Positions 25,046-34,325 of a DNA stretch of 38,016 bases are shown piece by piece (positions within the stretch are counted from its first letter, which is position 1; every line of letters starts with the position of its first letter). The stretch comes from Conexibacter sp. (GTDB lineage Bacteria > Actinomycetota > Thermoleophilia > Solirubrobacterales > 70-9): NCBI GenBank assembly GCA_018263295.1, contig JADFCZ010000042.1, positions 1-38,016 on the forward strand, in the 5' to 3' direction. The notes under the pieces were generated by a model. The model saw only the letters and a list, made by a program, of their open reading frames with translations, was not told the DNA's origin and ran no database searches. The translations under genes and the position numbers were made by a program.

Positions 25046-26260
25046 ATGTCGAAGATCAAAGTCTCCAACCCGATCGTCGAGCTCGACGGCGACGAGATGA
25101 CGAGGATCATCTGGTCGTTCATAAAGGAGCAGCTGATCCTGCCCTACCTCGACGTCGACCTCAAGTACTTCGACCTCGGGATCGAGAGCCGCGACGCCAC
25201 CTCCGACCAGATCACCGTCGACGCCGCGAACGCGATCAAGCAGTACGGCGTCGGCGTCAAGTGCGCCACGATCACCCCCGACGAGGCGCGGGTCGAGGAG
25301 TTCGGGCTGAAGGAGATGTACCGCTCGCCGAACGGAACGATCCGCAACATCCTCGGCGGCGTCATCTTCCGCGAGCCGATCGTGATCTCGAACGTCCCGC
25401 GGCTCGTGCCGGGCTGGACGAAGCCGATCGTGATCGGCCGTCACGCCTTCGGCGACCAGTACCGGGCCGAGGACACGCTGATCCCGGGCGAGGGCAGGCT
25501 GACGCTGACCTGGACTCCCAAGGACGAGGGCGAGCCGATCGAGATCGACGTCTACGACTTCCCCTCGAGCGGGATCGCGATGGGCATGTACAACCTCGAC
25601 GACTCGATCCGCGACTTCGCGCGGGCGTCGATGCGATACGGCCTCGACCGCGGGTTCCCGGTCTACCTCTCGACCAAGAACACGATCCTCAAGAAGTACG
25701 ACGGCCGCTTCAAGGATCTCTTCCAGGAGGTCTACGACGCCGAGTTCAAGGACGAGTTCGAGGCCGCGGGCATCACCTACGAGCACCGGCTGATCGACGA
25801 TATGGTCGCTGCGGCGCTGAAGTGGGAGGGGGGCTACGTCTGGGCGTGCAAGAACTACGACGGCGACGTCCAGTCCGACACCGTCGCCCAGGGCTTCGGA
25901 TCGCTCGGGCTGATGACCAGCGTCCTGATGACGCCAGACGGCAAGACCGTCGAGGCCGAGGCCGCCCACGGCACCGTCACCCGCCACTACCGCGAGCACG
26001 AGAAGGGAAACCCGACGTCGACGAACCCGATCGCCTCGATCTTCGCCTGGACCCGGGGCCTCGGCGCCCGCGGCCGGATCGACGGCACCCCCGAGGTCCA
26101 GGAGTTCGCCGAGACCCTCGAGCGCGTCTGCGTCGAGACGGTCGAGAGCGGCAAGATGACGAAGGACCTGGCGCTCCTGATCGGGCCCGATCAGGAGTTC
26201 CAGACGACTCAGGAGTTCCTGGCGTCGATCGACGAGAACCTCGAGCGGGCGATCGGCTGA
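25046..26260 (+). CDS. icd: NADP-dependent isocitrate dehydrogenase (eukaryotic-like subfamily)
   Basis: 404 residues. Oxidatively decarboxylates isocitrate to 2-oxoglutarate. The sequence follows the homodimeric IDH1/IDH2-like branch: [16 protein letters not shown] start, the substrate motif [36 protein letters not shown], the metal-binding [11 protein letters not shown] segment and the cofactor loop [17 protein letters not shown]. Length matches that branch (about 400-415). A weak GGAAGG/CAGAAG purine stretch precedes the ATG. It is the second TCA-cycle locus in the window and is transcribed away from aidB. Confidence 0.96.
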   Translation: MSKIKVSNPIVELDGDEMTRIIWSFIKEQLILPYLDVDLKYFDLGIESRDATSDQITVDAANAIKQYGVGVKCATITPDEARVEEFGLKEMYRSPNGTIRNILGGVIFREPIVISNVPRLVPGWTKPIVIGRHAFGDQYRAEDTLIPGEGRLTLTWTPKDEGEPIEIDVYDFPSSGIAMGMYNLDDSIRDFARASMRYGLDRGFPVYLSTKNTILKKYDGRFKDLFQEVYDAEFKDEFEAAGITYEHRLIDDMVAAALKWEGGYVWACKNYDGDVQSDTVAQGFGSLGLMTSVLMTPDGKTVEAEAAHGTVTRHYREHEKGNPTSTNPIASIFAWTRGLGARGRIDGTPEVQEFAETLERVCVETVESGKMTKDLALLIGPDQEFQTTQEFLASIDENLERAIG

Positions 26261-26275
26261 AGGGCCGAATCGCCT

Positions 26276-26292
26276 CCCGAGGCTCCTTCGGG
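26276..26292. terminator. hairpin between convergent icd and the DUF4242 gene
   Basis: CCCGA-GGCTCCT-TCGGG, ending exactly at the DUF4242 stop codon. A bidirectional terminator is likely by position, although there is no T run. Confidence 0.4.
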
Positions 26293-26589
26293 CTAGGCCG
26301 CCTCGGGCTGAGGGTCCGGGCGGACGATGACCGTGTCGGCGACCGGCAGGACCTCGTCGGCGGGCATGCCCACCTCGGCGGCGTGATCGCGGACCGCGTC
26401 GGCGTCAGCCGCTTGATAGATGCAGATGGTCCCGAGGCCGCCGTCGGACTCCTCGACGACGTAGCTGCGGATCCAGCTGATCCTGCCCGGGTAGCTCTCC
26501 TCGGCCACCGCGCTCGACCGGGCCGCCGCTGCCTCGAGCTCGGCCGGCGTCCTCCAGGCCTCGCGCCTGCGGATAACGAACATGTCCAT
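26293..26589 (-). CDS. DUF4242 domain protein (SCO4226-like)
   Basis: 98 residues. Single small alpha/beta domain with the pattern of DUF4242 proteins: MFVIRRREAWRTPAELEAAAARS, then a strand with ISWIRSYVVEE, TICIYQAADADAVRDHAAEVGMPADEVLPV. A relative in Streptomyces (SCO4226) is reported to bind nickel; whether this one does is untested. The start at 26589 is favoured over the in-frame ATG two codons in, because GGAGGAGGA sits 6 nt upstream. The gene is divergent from a TetR regulator with a dyad between them, so it is the likely regulated target. Confidence 0.85.
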   Translation of the reverse strand: MDMFVIRRREAWRTPAELEAAAARSSAVAEESYPGRISWIRSYVVEESDGGLGTICIYQAADADAVRDHAAEVGMPADEVLPVADTVIVRPDPQPEAA

Positions 26590-26653
26590 GACTCGTCCTC
26601 CTCCGTTGCCGCCCCCATTCGGGGAGGGCGGTGCCGACCGATTACCGACCGAC

Positions 26654-28438
<1,785 letters not shown>

Positions 28439-28440
28439 AG

Positions 28441-28470
28441 GCAGTGGCCGGCCCCCGTGCCGGCCACTGC
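28441..28470. terminator. perfect 12-bp stem hairpin between mdh and the wHTH gene
   Basis: GCAGTGGCCGGC, loop CCCCGT, GCCGGCCACTGC. It lies 5 bp beyond the wHTH stop and about 100 bp beyond mdh, so it could stop transcription from both sides. Confidence 0.65.
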
Positions 28471-28475
28471 GGCGA

Positions 28476-28850
28476 TCAGGCTCCTGTGGCGGTGTAGCCG
28501 CGGCCTTCCTTGACGACCTTGCCATCCTCGACGAGGCCGGCCATCACCCGGTAGACGTAGTTGGGCTTGATCTTCAGCTTCGAGGCGATCTCCGCGGCGC
28601 TGATGCCCGGTTGCTCCTCGACCGCCTTGAGCGCGTGGTCGGCACGGGTGCCGCCGCGTCGGCGGCGCCGCCGACGTCCGCTGGATGCGGTCGCGGTCGA
28701 GCGCGAGCCGCGCGGGCGCCCCGGTCCCCGCCGTTCGCCCTTGAGGTTGGCGAGGGCCTTCTCGAGGCGCTTCTTCTCCTCGTCGAGCTCCTTCAACCGC
28801 TCCTCGATGAGCGACCGTGCCTTGTCGAGCACGTTGGCAGCGTCTGCCAT
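28476..28850 (-). CDS. coiled-coil / AT-hook / winged-helix DNA-binding protein
   Basis: 124 residues in three parts. Residues 1-38 form an uninterrupted charged coiled coil (VLDKARSLIEERLKELDEEKKRLEKAL). Residues 40-68 are a basic linker with an AT-hook-like core GPGRPRG (42-48) and a run of seven Arg. Residues 70-122 form a winged helix (HALKAVEEQPGISAAEIASKLKIKPNYVYRVMAGLVEDGKVVKEGRGYT). It would bind DNA as a coiled-coil oligomer through two different DNA-contact parts, like a small nucleoid protein or global regulator. I do not recognise a named family. AGGAG precedes the ATG, and a dyad with a 7-nt loop lies 31 bp upstream. Confidence 0.87.
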   Translation of the reverse strand: MADAANVLDKARSLIEERLKELDEEKKRLEKALANLKGERRGPGRPRGSRSTATASSGRRRRRRRGGTRADHALKAVEEQPGISAAEIASKLKIKPNYVYRVMAGLVEDGKVVKEGRGYTATGA

Positions 28851-28880
28851 CTGGACTCCTTAATGAGTGGATTGTCACTT

Positions 28881-28911
28881 GTCCAACGTTTCCCCTCCCG
28901 AAACGGTGGAC
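28881..28911. promoter_or_regulatory. dyad upstream of the wHTH gene
   Basis: GTCCAACGTTTC, 7-nt loop, GAAACGGTGGAC: 11 of 12 positions pair. It sits 30-60 bp before ATG 28850, in a locally AT-richer 130-bp spacer, and may be an operator (possibly for self-control) or an mRNA hairpin. Confidence 0.45.
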
Positions 28912-28980
28912 ACACTGTAGGTGTAAGCAACAGTGGGTGTGCACAGGCCAACGGACCGCGGCCGCGTTGTCCACTGTGAA

Positions 28981-29607
28981 CTACCGGTCGTTGAGCTTCC
29001 GCGAGCGCGTGCGGAAGACGTAGTCCCAGAGCGGCGAGGAGACCCCGTAGCCGTAGCGGTGATCCTGGAAGTGGTGGCGCATGTGCTGTTCGCGCAGTTG
29101 CTTGCCCGCCGTCGTCCTCGGCACGTGGTGGTGGAGGTGGTAGTGGGTGTAGTCGTAGGTGAGGTAACCGGCGATGAACCCGGCGAAGGCCGGGTATGCG
29201 GCCGGGGTTCCGAAGATCAGGGCGAACAGGCTAAGGAAGAGGGCGGCGAGCGGGATGCTCACGGCTGGGGGCATGACCAGCCGGAGCGGGTCGTTCGGGT
29301 GCTCGTGGTGAACGCCGTGCATGATGAAGTGGAGGCGGCTTCCGAGCGGATGGTCGGGTTCCCAGTGGAACACGAGCCGGTGCAGCCAGTACTCGCTCAG
29401 CGTCCAGATGAACAGGCCGAGGAGGAACAGCCCCACTACCTGGAGGACGTCGTAGCCGCCGTCGAAGCCGGCCCAGACGCCGACGGCGACGACCGGCACG
29501 AACACGATCGCCGGGATCGACGGATGGACCCGCGAGAAGAAGTCGAGGAAGCGGCTCTCGAAGAGCGGCGGAGAGGCGCTGAGGCGGTCTGTGCGATGAG
29601 AGGACAT
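28981..29607 (-). CDS. membrane fatty-acid hydroxylase / sterol desaturase superfamily protein
   Basis: 208 residues with about four hydrophobic segments and the histidine boxes of the di-iron fatty-acid hydroxylase superfamily: HRLVFH, HGVHHEHP, HYHLHHH and HMRHH. It most resembles FA2H/Scs7-like 2-hydroxylases without the cytochrome b5 domain, acting on lipid acyl chains in the membrane. Family members also include carotenoid and sterol enzymes, so the substrate is inferred only in outline. The start at 29607 has TACAAT 10 nt upstream; a longer in-frame extension to 29913 is low-complexity, runs through the antisense of the next gene's start and is rejected. The C-terminus ends in a basic tail. 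Confidence 0.88.
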   Translation of the reverse strand: MSSHRTDRLSASPPLFESRFLDFFSRVHPSIPAIVFVPVVAVGVWAGFDGGYDVLQVVGLFLLGLFIWTLSEYWLHRLVFHWEPDHPLGSRLHFIMHGVHHEHPNDPLRLVMPPAVSIPLAALFLSLFALIFGTPAAYPAFAGFIAGYLTYDYTHYHLHHHVPRTTAGKQLREQHMRHHFQDHRYGYGVSSPLWDYVFRTRSRKLNDR

Positions 29608-29863
29608 CTCGGTCGGGATTGTATTGAGGGGCCGCGCGTGATCAAAGCCCGGGCCGGGCGCGCCGCCTCCTCGCGGGTGCCGGAATCCTCCTTCGGCCGG
29701 CTTCCCAAACTGCGGGGAAACCGCGCGCGAATGCGGGTTTTGCGGGGAACGCGAAAGCGCTGCGAAACTCGGTGTTTGCGGTCCGGGCGCCTGCAGGCCG
29801 GCGCCGCCGGTGCCATCCTCGTCTCCTCGTCCCCAGCGTCCATCCAGCGAACGGGAGATTCGT
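29608..29863. other. 256-bp gene-free spacer with short repeats
   Basis: Holds the hydroxylase -10 box (29618-29623) and a lower-GC patch at 29701-29780 where TGCGGGGAA occurs twice, 30 bp apart (29711 and 29741), among AAAC/GTTT tracts. No open frame or RNA gene was recognised. Confidence 0.5.
29618..29623 (-). promoter_or_regulatory. -10 hexamer TACAAT of the hydroxylase gene
   Basis: Minus-strand TACAAT, 10 nt before ATG 29607; the leader would be about 3 nt. Confidence 0.5.
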
Positions 29864-30094
29864 TTGCCCACCGCCACAGCACCCCCGAAGGCCGCCCGCA
29901 GCCGCCGACCCAAGCAGAAGCCCAGCTGCGAGTCCTGTTACTTCGGCGTCCGGATGCTGTGTGCGCTCGAGCTCGGCGAGCCCTGCTCGACCTTTCGGCC
30001 CGACTCTCCCCACGGCCTGATCCCGCCGACGCAGCCGATGCTGCTGATCGGAGCCGACGAGGCGGTCCTCGAGCCGGAGCTGCTCGCGGCCTGA
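29864..30094 (+). CDS. small four-cysteine protein, possible zinc binder
   Basis: 76 residues, unrecognised. A basic Ala/Pro/Lys start (1-20) is followed by Cys22-x2-Cys25-x7-Cys33-x7-Cys41 in SCESCYFGVRMLCALELGEPC, then STFRPDSPHGLIPPTQPMLL and an acidic end. The Cys spacing resembles a small zinc ribbon or knuckle. The start is TTG with GGGAGA 6 nt upstream; an in-frame ATG at 29810 would add 18 Ser/Pro/Arg residues. The codon choice (G/C third positions) matches real genes nearby. It lies 43 bp before the MBL gene, which has its own -10 box. No function can be given. Confidence 0.65.
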   Translation: MPTATAPPKAARSRRPKQKPSCESCYFGVRMLCALELGEPCSTFRPDSPHGLIPPTQPMLLIGADEAVLEPELLAA

Positions 30095-30125
30095 GCCCCG
30101 CGCCCGGGCGGCCGGCGGCCGCGGT

Positions 30126-30131
30126 TAGATT
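30126..30131 (+). promoter_or_regulatory. -10 hexamer TAGATT of the MBL hydrolase gene
   Basis: TAGATT, 6 nt before ATG 30138. Same hexamer as the LuxR gene promoter. Confidence 0.5.
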
Positions 30132-30137
30132 GCGGGC

Positions 30138-30905
30138 ATGAAGCTGACGGTCCTCGGCAAGTCGCCCGCGTGGACGGACGCGGGCGGGGCCTGCAGTGGC
30201 TACCTGGTCGAGGGCGCCGGCGAGCGCCCCTTCCTCGTCGACTGCGGCAACGGAGTCTTCGCGAAGCTGCGACAGCGGCGCGACTACCGCGAGATCGAGG
30301 CGGTCGTCGTCTCCCATCTCCACGCCGACCACCTCCTCGACCTCGTCCCGTTCTCCTACGCGCTCACCGTCGGGCCCGACGCCGGCGTGCTCGCGAAGCC
30401 GCGCCTGCTCGCCCCGAGTGGCGCCGCGTCGTTCTTCCGGCATCTGGTCGGCACCTGGGACACCGAGGACCTGATCAGCAGGGCGTTCGCGATCGAGGAA
30501 TACGAGGCCGGCGCCGAGCTCGAGGCCTGCGGGGTCTCGATCCGGCCCCACGCGGTGCCGCACTTCGGTCCGACGAACGCGATCGAGCTCCGCGACCCCG
30601 CCGGCGGCCGGATCGTGTTCGGCTCCGACGGCCGCTTCAGCGAGCGCCTGATCGAGGCGGCGCGGGCCGCCGACGTGCTGATCGCCGAGGCGACGCTCGC
30701 CGAACCCGACCCCGGGCCGGTGGAGAAGCGCGGCCACATGAGCGCCGGCGAGGCCGGAGAGCTCGCCGCGCGGGCCGGTGTCGCCCGGCTCGTCCTCACC
30801 CACATATCCGACGAGCTCGATCATGAGCGGGCCCTCGCCGAGGCCGCGGTCGCCTACGCAGGTCCGGTCGAGGTCGCGGCCGAGGGATCGGCCTGGGTGG
30901 TCTAG
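30138..30905 (+). CDS. metallo-beta-lactamase-fold hydrolase (RNase Z/YhfI-like)
   Basis: 255 residues. MBL fold with the zinc motif HLHADH (His60, His62, Asp64, His65), the preceding FLVDCGNGVFAKL strand, a later His in PHAVPHFGPTNAIEL, the Asp in VFGSDGRFSERLIEAA, and the final VLTHISDE His. This order fits the RNase Z / cyclic phosphodiesterase-like branch, but it lacks the long exosite arm of tRNase Z, so tRNA processing is not assumed. Predicted cytoplasmic. The ATG has TAGATT 6 nt upstream. The next gene, hsp20, starts 15 bp after the stop with its own -10 box. Confidence 0.9.
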   Translation: MKLTVLGKSPAWTDAGGACSGYLVEGAGERPFLVDCGNGVFAKLRQRRDYREIEAVVVSHLHADHLLDLVPFSYALTVGPDAGVLAKPRLLAPSGAASFFRHLVGTWDTEDLISRAFAIEEYEAGAELEACGVSIRPHAVPHFGPTNAIELRDPAGGRIVFGSDGRFSERLIEAARAADVLIAEATLAEPDPGPVEKRGHMSAGEAGELAARAGVARLVLTHISDELDHERALAEAAVAYAGPVEVAAEGSAWVV

Positions 30906-30906
30906 C

Positions 30907-30912
30907 TACTCT
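30907..30912 (+). promoter_or_regulatory. -10 hexamer TACTCT of hsp20-lon
   Basis: TACTCT just after the MBL stop codon, 8 nt before ATG 30921. It supports this ATG rather than the TTG three bases earlier. No CIRCE or HAIR-like operator is visible. Confidence 0.45.
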
Positions 30913-30920
30913 CCGCGTTG

Positions 30921-31391
30921 ATGGCCCGACAGCGCACCATGCTGGTCAACATCGAGCGGATGCGCCGCGACATGGACGAGCTGCTCGGCGAGGGCTGGGC
31001 ACCGGCTCGGGCCACCGCGCGCGCCGGCGACTTCCACCCTCGCGTCGACGTCTACTACTGCGAGTCCGCCGGCTCGGGATCGGAGCCGCGACCGCTGGCC
31101 GTGGTGATCGCCGACCTCGCCGGGGTCGGGGCGGACGCGGTCAACATCGAGGTCTCCGGAAGGATGCTCGTGATCTCGGGTAAGCGCCCGGTTCGGCGGA
31201 CCGAGGGCCGCGCCTACCAGCAGGTCGAGATCCCGACCGGGGCCTTCCGTCGTGCCGTCGAGCTCGGCGTCGACATCGAGGCCGATGCCGCTCGCGCGAC
31301 GTTCGAGGACGGGTTGCTGCGCGTCGAGCTCCCGATCCGGGTTCCCGAGGCGACGGCGCGGCGGGTGCCGATCGAGCGGTCGCCCGAGTGA
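30921..31391 (+). CDS. Hsp20/alpha-crystallin family small heat-shock protein
   Basis: 156 residues. A short N-terminal arm (MARQRTMLVNIERMRRDMDELLGEGW) is followed by the alpha-crystallin domain from PRVDVYYCESA through LAVVIADLAGVGADAVNIEVSGRMLVISGKR, RAYQQVEIPTGAFRRAVELGVDIEADAARATFEDGLLRVELPI, and the C-terminal VPI motif (I-x-I type) that links dimers into oligomers. It would hold unfolding proteins for refolding or degradation. The stop overlaps the lon GTG (GTGA), so chaperone and protease are translated together; that coupling suggests a shared protein-quality role. Confidence 0.93.
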   Translation: MARQRTMLVNIERMRRDMDELLGEGWAPARATARAGDFHPRVDVYYCESAGSGSEPRPLAVVIADLAGVGADAVNIEVSGRMLVISGKRPVRRTEGRAYQQVEIPTGAFRRAVELGVDIEADAARATFEDGLLRVELPIRVPEATARRVPIERSPE

Positions 31392-33817
31392 TCGAGTTCG
31401 AGGACGAGGTCCACGGCGGCTCGCCGATCGAGATCGTCACGACCGAGGACATCGGCGACGCCCTCGCGGCCGGCGGGGAACTGCCGGCGGCGCTGCCGGT
31501 GCTGCCGCTCCGCGACATGGTCACCTACCCGGGGACGCTGACGCCGCTGGCCGTCGGCCAGGAACGCTCGATCAAGCTGATCGACGACGTACTCTCCGGC
31601 GACCGGGCGCTCGTCATGGTCGCGTCCAAGGACCCCGAGCTCGACGAGCCCGGGCCCGACGACATCGAGCGCGTCGGTGTCGCCGGCGTCGTCGCCCGGA
31701 TGCTCAAGGTCCCGGACGGGACGATCCGGATCCTCGTCCAAGGGGCGAAGCGTGTCCGTCTCGGGCGCTTCGTCGCGACCGAGCCGTATCTGATCGCCAC
31801 GGTCGAGGAGATGCCCGACGTCGTCGACTCCGGCCCCGAGCTGCAGGCGCTGACGCGCAACGTCCAGCGCACCTTCAGCGAGATCATCGAGGAGATCCCG
31901 TACCTGCCGGAGGAGCTCCAGCTCGCCGTCACCAACGTCGACGACCCCTCGGCGCTCGCCCATCTGATCGCCGGTGCGTTGCGGATCCCGGCCGCCGAGA
32001 AGCAGGAGATCCTCGAGCAGGTCGACGTCGGCCGCCGGCTGCGGCGGCTCTCGGAGATCCTCGCCCGCGAGCTCGAGGTGATCCAGCTCGGGACCCAGAT
32101 CCAGTCCCAGGTCCAGGAGGGGATGGACAAGGGCCAGCGCGAGTACTACCTGCGCGAGCAACTGCGGGCGATCCAGGCCGAGCTCGGCGAGGGGGACGAG
32201 CAGCAGGCCGAGATCAACGAGCTGCGAGAGCGGGTCGAGCAGGCCGGCCTGCCGGAGCAGGCCCGCAAGGCCGCCGACCGCGAGCTCGGGCGGCTCGAGC
32301 GGCTGCCGCCGGCCGCGGCCGAGTACGGCGTCATCCGGACCTATCTCGATTGGCTGCTCGATCTGCCGTGGAACGAGCGCACCGACGACGACCTCGACGT
32401 CAAGCACGCGCGCGAGGTCCTCGACGCCGACCACTACGACCTCGAGCAGATCAAGGACCGGATCCTCGAGTACCTGGCGGTCCGGAAGCTGCGGCCGGAG
32501 TCGAGCGGCCCGATCCTCTGCTTCGTCGGCCCGCCGGGCGTCGGCAAGACCAGCCTCGGGCGCTCGATCGCGCGCGCACTCGGGCGCAGCTTCGAGCGGA
32601 TCTCGGTCGGCGGAGTCCGCGACGAAGCGGAGATCCGCGGGCACCGCCGGACCTACGTCGGGGCGATGCCGGGCACGATCGTGCGCGCGCTCCGCGACGC
32701 GGGCTCGCGCAACCCGGTCTTCATGATCGACGAGATCGACAAGATGGGCGCCGACTTCCGCGGCGACCCCGCAAGCGCGATGCTCGAGGTCCTCGACCCG
32801 GCCCAGAACGACGCCTTTCGCGACCACTACCTGGACCTCGACTTCGATCTGTCCGAGGTCATCTTCATCGCCACCGCGAACGTGCTCGACCCGATTCCGC
32901 CGCCGTTGCGGGATCGGATGGAGGTGATTCAGCTCTCCGGCTACACCGTCGACGAGAAGCTCCACATCGCCCGCCGCTACCTGGTCCCGCGGCAGGTCCG
33001 CGAGAACGGGCTGAAGGCGACGCAGGCGTCGTTCACCGACGCTGCGCTGCGGGCGATCGTCGAGGAGTACACGCGCGAGGCGGGCGTCCGTAACCTCGAG
33101 CGGCAGATCGGAACGGTCTGCCGGAAGCTGGCGCGGCGGATCGCCGAGGGCGGTTCGACCGGCCGGACCTCGGTCTCGGCGAAGCTCGCCCGCGAGCTGC
33201 TCGGCCGCCGGCTCTACTTCTCGGAGACGCGACGCCGGACCCGCCGCCCCGGCGTCGCGACCGGCCTCGCCTGGACCCCCGTCGGCGGCGAGGTCCTGTT
33301 CGTCGAGGCGACGGCGATGCCCGGCAGCGGCAAGCTGACGATCACCGGCCAGCTCGGCGACGTCATGCGCGAGTCGGCCCAGGCGGCGCTCTCGCTCCTG
33401 CGGGGCGAGGCGGCGACGTTCCTGCCCGAGCTCACCGGCGACCCGAGTGCCTGGTTCGCCGAGCACGACATCCATCTCCACGTGCCAGCCGGGGCGGTTC
33501 CCAAGGACGGTCCCTCGGCGGGGGTGGCGATGCTGACCGCGCTCGCGTCCCTGCTCAGCGGCCGCCCGGTTCGCAACGACGTCGCGATGACCGGCGAGAT
33601 CACGCTGAGCGGGCAGGTCCTCCCGGTCGGCGGGCTCAAGGAGAAGTCGCTGGCGGCCCAGCGGGCCGGGATCAAGCGGGTGATCGTGCCCGACCGCAAC
33701 GAGGGCGAGATCAGCGAGATTCCGACGGAGGAGCTCGGCGATCTCGAGTTCGTCTACGTCGCCGAGGCCGCCGCGGCCCTCGAGGCCGCGCTCGAGCCGC
33801 CGCGCCGCCGCCGCTGA
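31388..33817 (+). CDS. lon: ATP-dependent protease Lon
   Basis: 809 residues, standard LonA length. The N-terminal substrate-binding domain begins at LPVLPLRDMVTYPG. Then come the AAA+ module with Walker A GPPGVGKT (381-388), Walker B VFMIDEIDKMG and the sensor region IATANVLDPIP, and the C-terminal protease domain with Ser710 in PKDGPSAGVAM and Lys753 in GGLKEKSLAAQ; their 43-residue spacing equals that of the E. coli Ser679/Lys722 dyad. It degrades misfolded and regulatory proteins in the cytoplasm. The GTG start overlaps the hsp20 stop. A GC hairpin follows 5 bp after the stop. Confidence 0.97.
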   Translation: MIEFEDEVHGGSPIEIVTTEDIGDALAAGGELPAALPVLPLRDMVTYPGTLTPLAVGQERSIKLIDDVLSGDRALVMVASKDPELDEPGPDDIERVGVAGVVARMLKVPDGTIRILVQGAKRVRLGRFVATEPYLIATVEEMPDVVDSGPELQALTRNVQRTFSEIIEEIPYLPEELQLAVTNVDDPSALAHLIAGALRIPAAEKQEILEQVDVGRRLRRLSEILARELEVIQLGTQIQSQVQEGMDKGQREYYLREQLRAIQAELGEGDEQQAEINELRERVEQAGLPEQARKAADRELGRLERLPPAAAEYGVIRTYLDWLLDLPWNERTDDDLDVKHAREVLDADHYDLEQIKDRILEYLAVRKLRPESSGPILCFVGPPGVGKTSLGRSIARALGRSFERISVGGVRDEAEIRGHRRTYVGAMPGTIVRALRDAGSRNPVFMIDEIDKMGADFRGDPASAMLEVLDPAQNDAFRDHYLDLDFDLSEVIFIATANVLDPIPPPLRDRMEVIQLSGYTVDEKLHIARRYLVPRQVRENGLKATQASFTDAALRAIVEEYTREAGVRNLERQIGTVCRKLARRIAEGGSTGRTSVSAKLARELLGRRLYFSETRRRTRRPGVATGLAWTPVGGEVLFVEATAMPGSGKLTITGQLGDVMRESAQAALSLLRGEAATFLPELTGDPSAWFAEHDIHLHVPAGAVPKDGPSAGVAMLTALASLLSGRPVRNDVAMTGEITLSGQVLPVGGLKEKSLAAQRAGIKRVIVPDRNEGEISEIPTEELGDLEFVYVAEAAAALEAALEPPRRRR

Positions 33818-33821
33818 ACCG

Positions 33822-33834
33822 GCCCGGGGCGGGC
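33822..33834 (+). terminator. GC hairpin after lon
   Basis: GCCCG-GGG-CGGGC followed by TCCGTTTGG; a weak Rho-independent terminator for hsp20-lon. Confidence 0.45.
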
Positions 33835-33847
33835 TCCGTTTGGGGGA

Positions 33848-33853
33848 TATGCT
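33848..33853 (+). promoter_or_regulatory. possible -10 hexamer TATGCT
   Basis: TATGCT, 37 nt before ATG 33891, with a GAGAGGAG ribosome site in the leader. Confidence 0.4.
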
Positions 33854-33890
33854 GGCCGGGAACTGCATCGGGAACCGAGAGGAGCGACGA

Positions 33891-34325
33891 ATGGCGACCA
33901 AGGGCAAGGCGAAGGACAAGGCGAGCACCGCGTACGAGAACGCGCGCCCCTACGTCCAGCGGCTGATCGAGGACGAGGAGCTGCGCGACAACCTGCGCGA
34001 GGCCTACGAGGCCGGCCGCAACGCCTACGAGCGCGCCTCCGGTGCCAAGAAGCCGTCGGCGCTGCTCGACGACAAACGGCTCCAGCGCGACCTCAAGAGC
34101 GCCAGCGATTCACTTCGCGCCGCCTCCGAGGCGCTGCGCGAGCCCGAGAAGCGACCGAGCAGCGGCCATCCGTTCCTGAAGCTGCTGGTGATCGCCTTCA
34201 TCGGCGCCGTGCTCGCCATCGCCCTCAGCGAGGATCTGCGCAAGGCCGTGCTCGATCAGCTCTTCGGGGCCGAGGAGGAGTTCGAGTACACCTCGACGAC
34301 CTCGCCCCCGGCGCCCTCCGCCTGA
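33891..34325 (+). CDS. small single-helix membrane protein, function unknown
   Basis: 144 residues, unrecognised. A charged helical part (1-90; STAYENARPYVQRLIEDEELRDNLREAYEAGRNAYERASG, then LQRDLKSASDSLRAASEAL) resembles YtxH-like helices in style. One transmembrane helix (about 95-113, FLKLLVIAFIGAVLAIALS) follows, then an acidic Thr/Pro tail. The charge bias around the helix suggests a cytoplasmic N-terminus. The ATG has GAGGAG 6 nt upstream; an in-frame ATG at 33840 adds 17 residues without domain character. Its stop overlaps the proposed CTG start of the TetR gene, so the two may be co-translated. Confidence 0.8.
   Translation: MATKGKAKDKASTAYENARPYVQRLIEDEELRDNLREAYEAGRNAYERASGAKKPSALLDDKRLQRDLKSASDSLRAASEALREPEKRPSSGHPFLKLLVIAFIGAVLAIALSEDLRKAVLDQLFGAEEEFEYTSTTSPPAPSA

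Noticed and set aside
29608-29913. N-terminal extension of the fatty-acid hydroxylase gene
   Set aside because: It reads Gly/Pro/Ser filler, overlaps the small Cys protein, and the TACAAT box plus ATG 29607 give a better start.
31214-33928. A 904-codon minus-strand open frame
   Set aside because: Antisense of lon, whose motifs are complete; composition bias alone explains the open frame.
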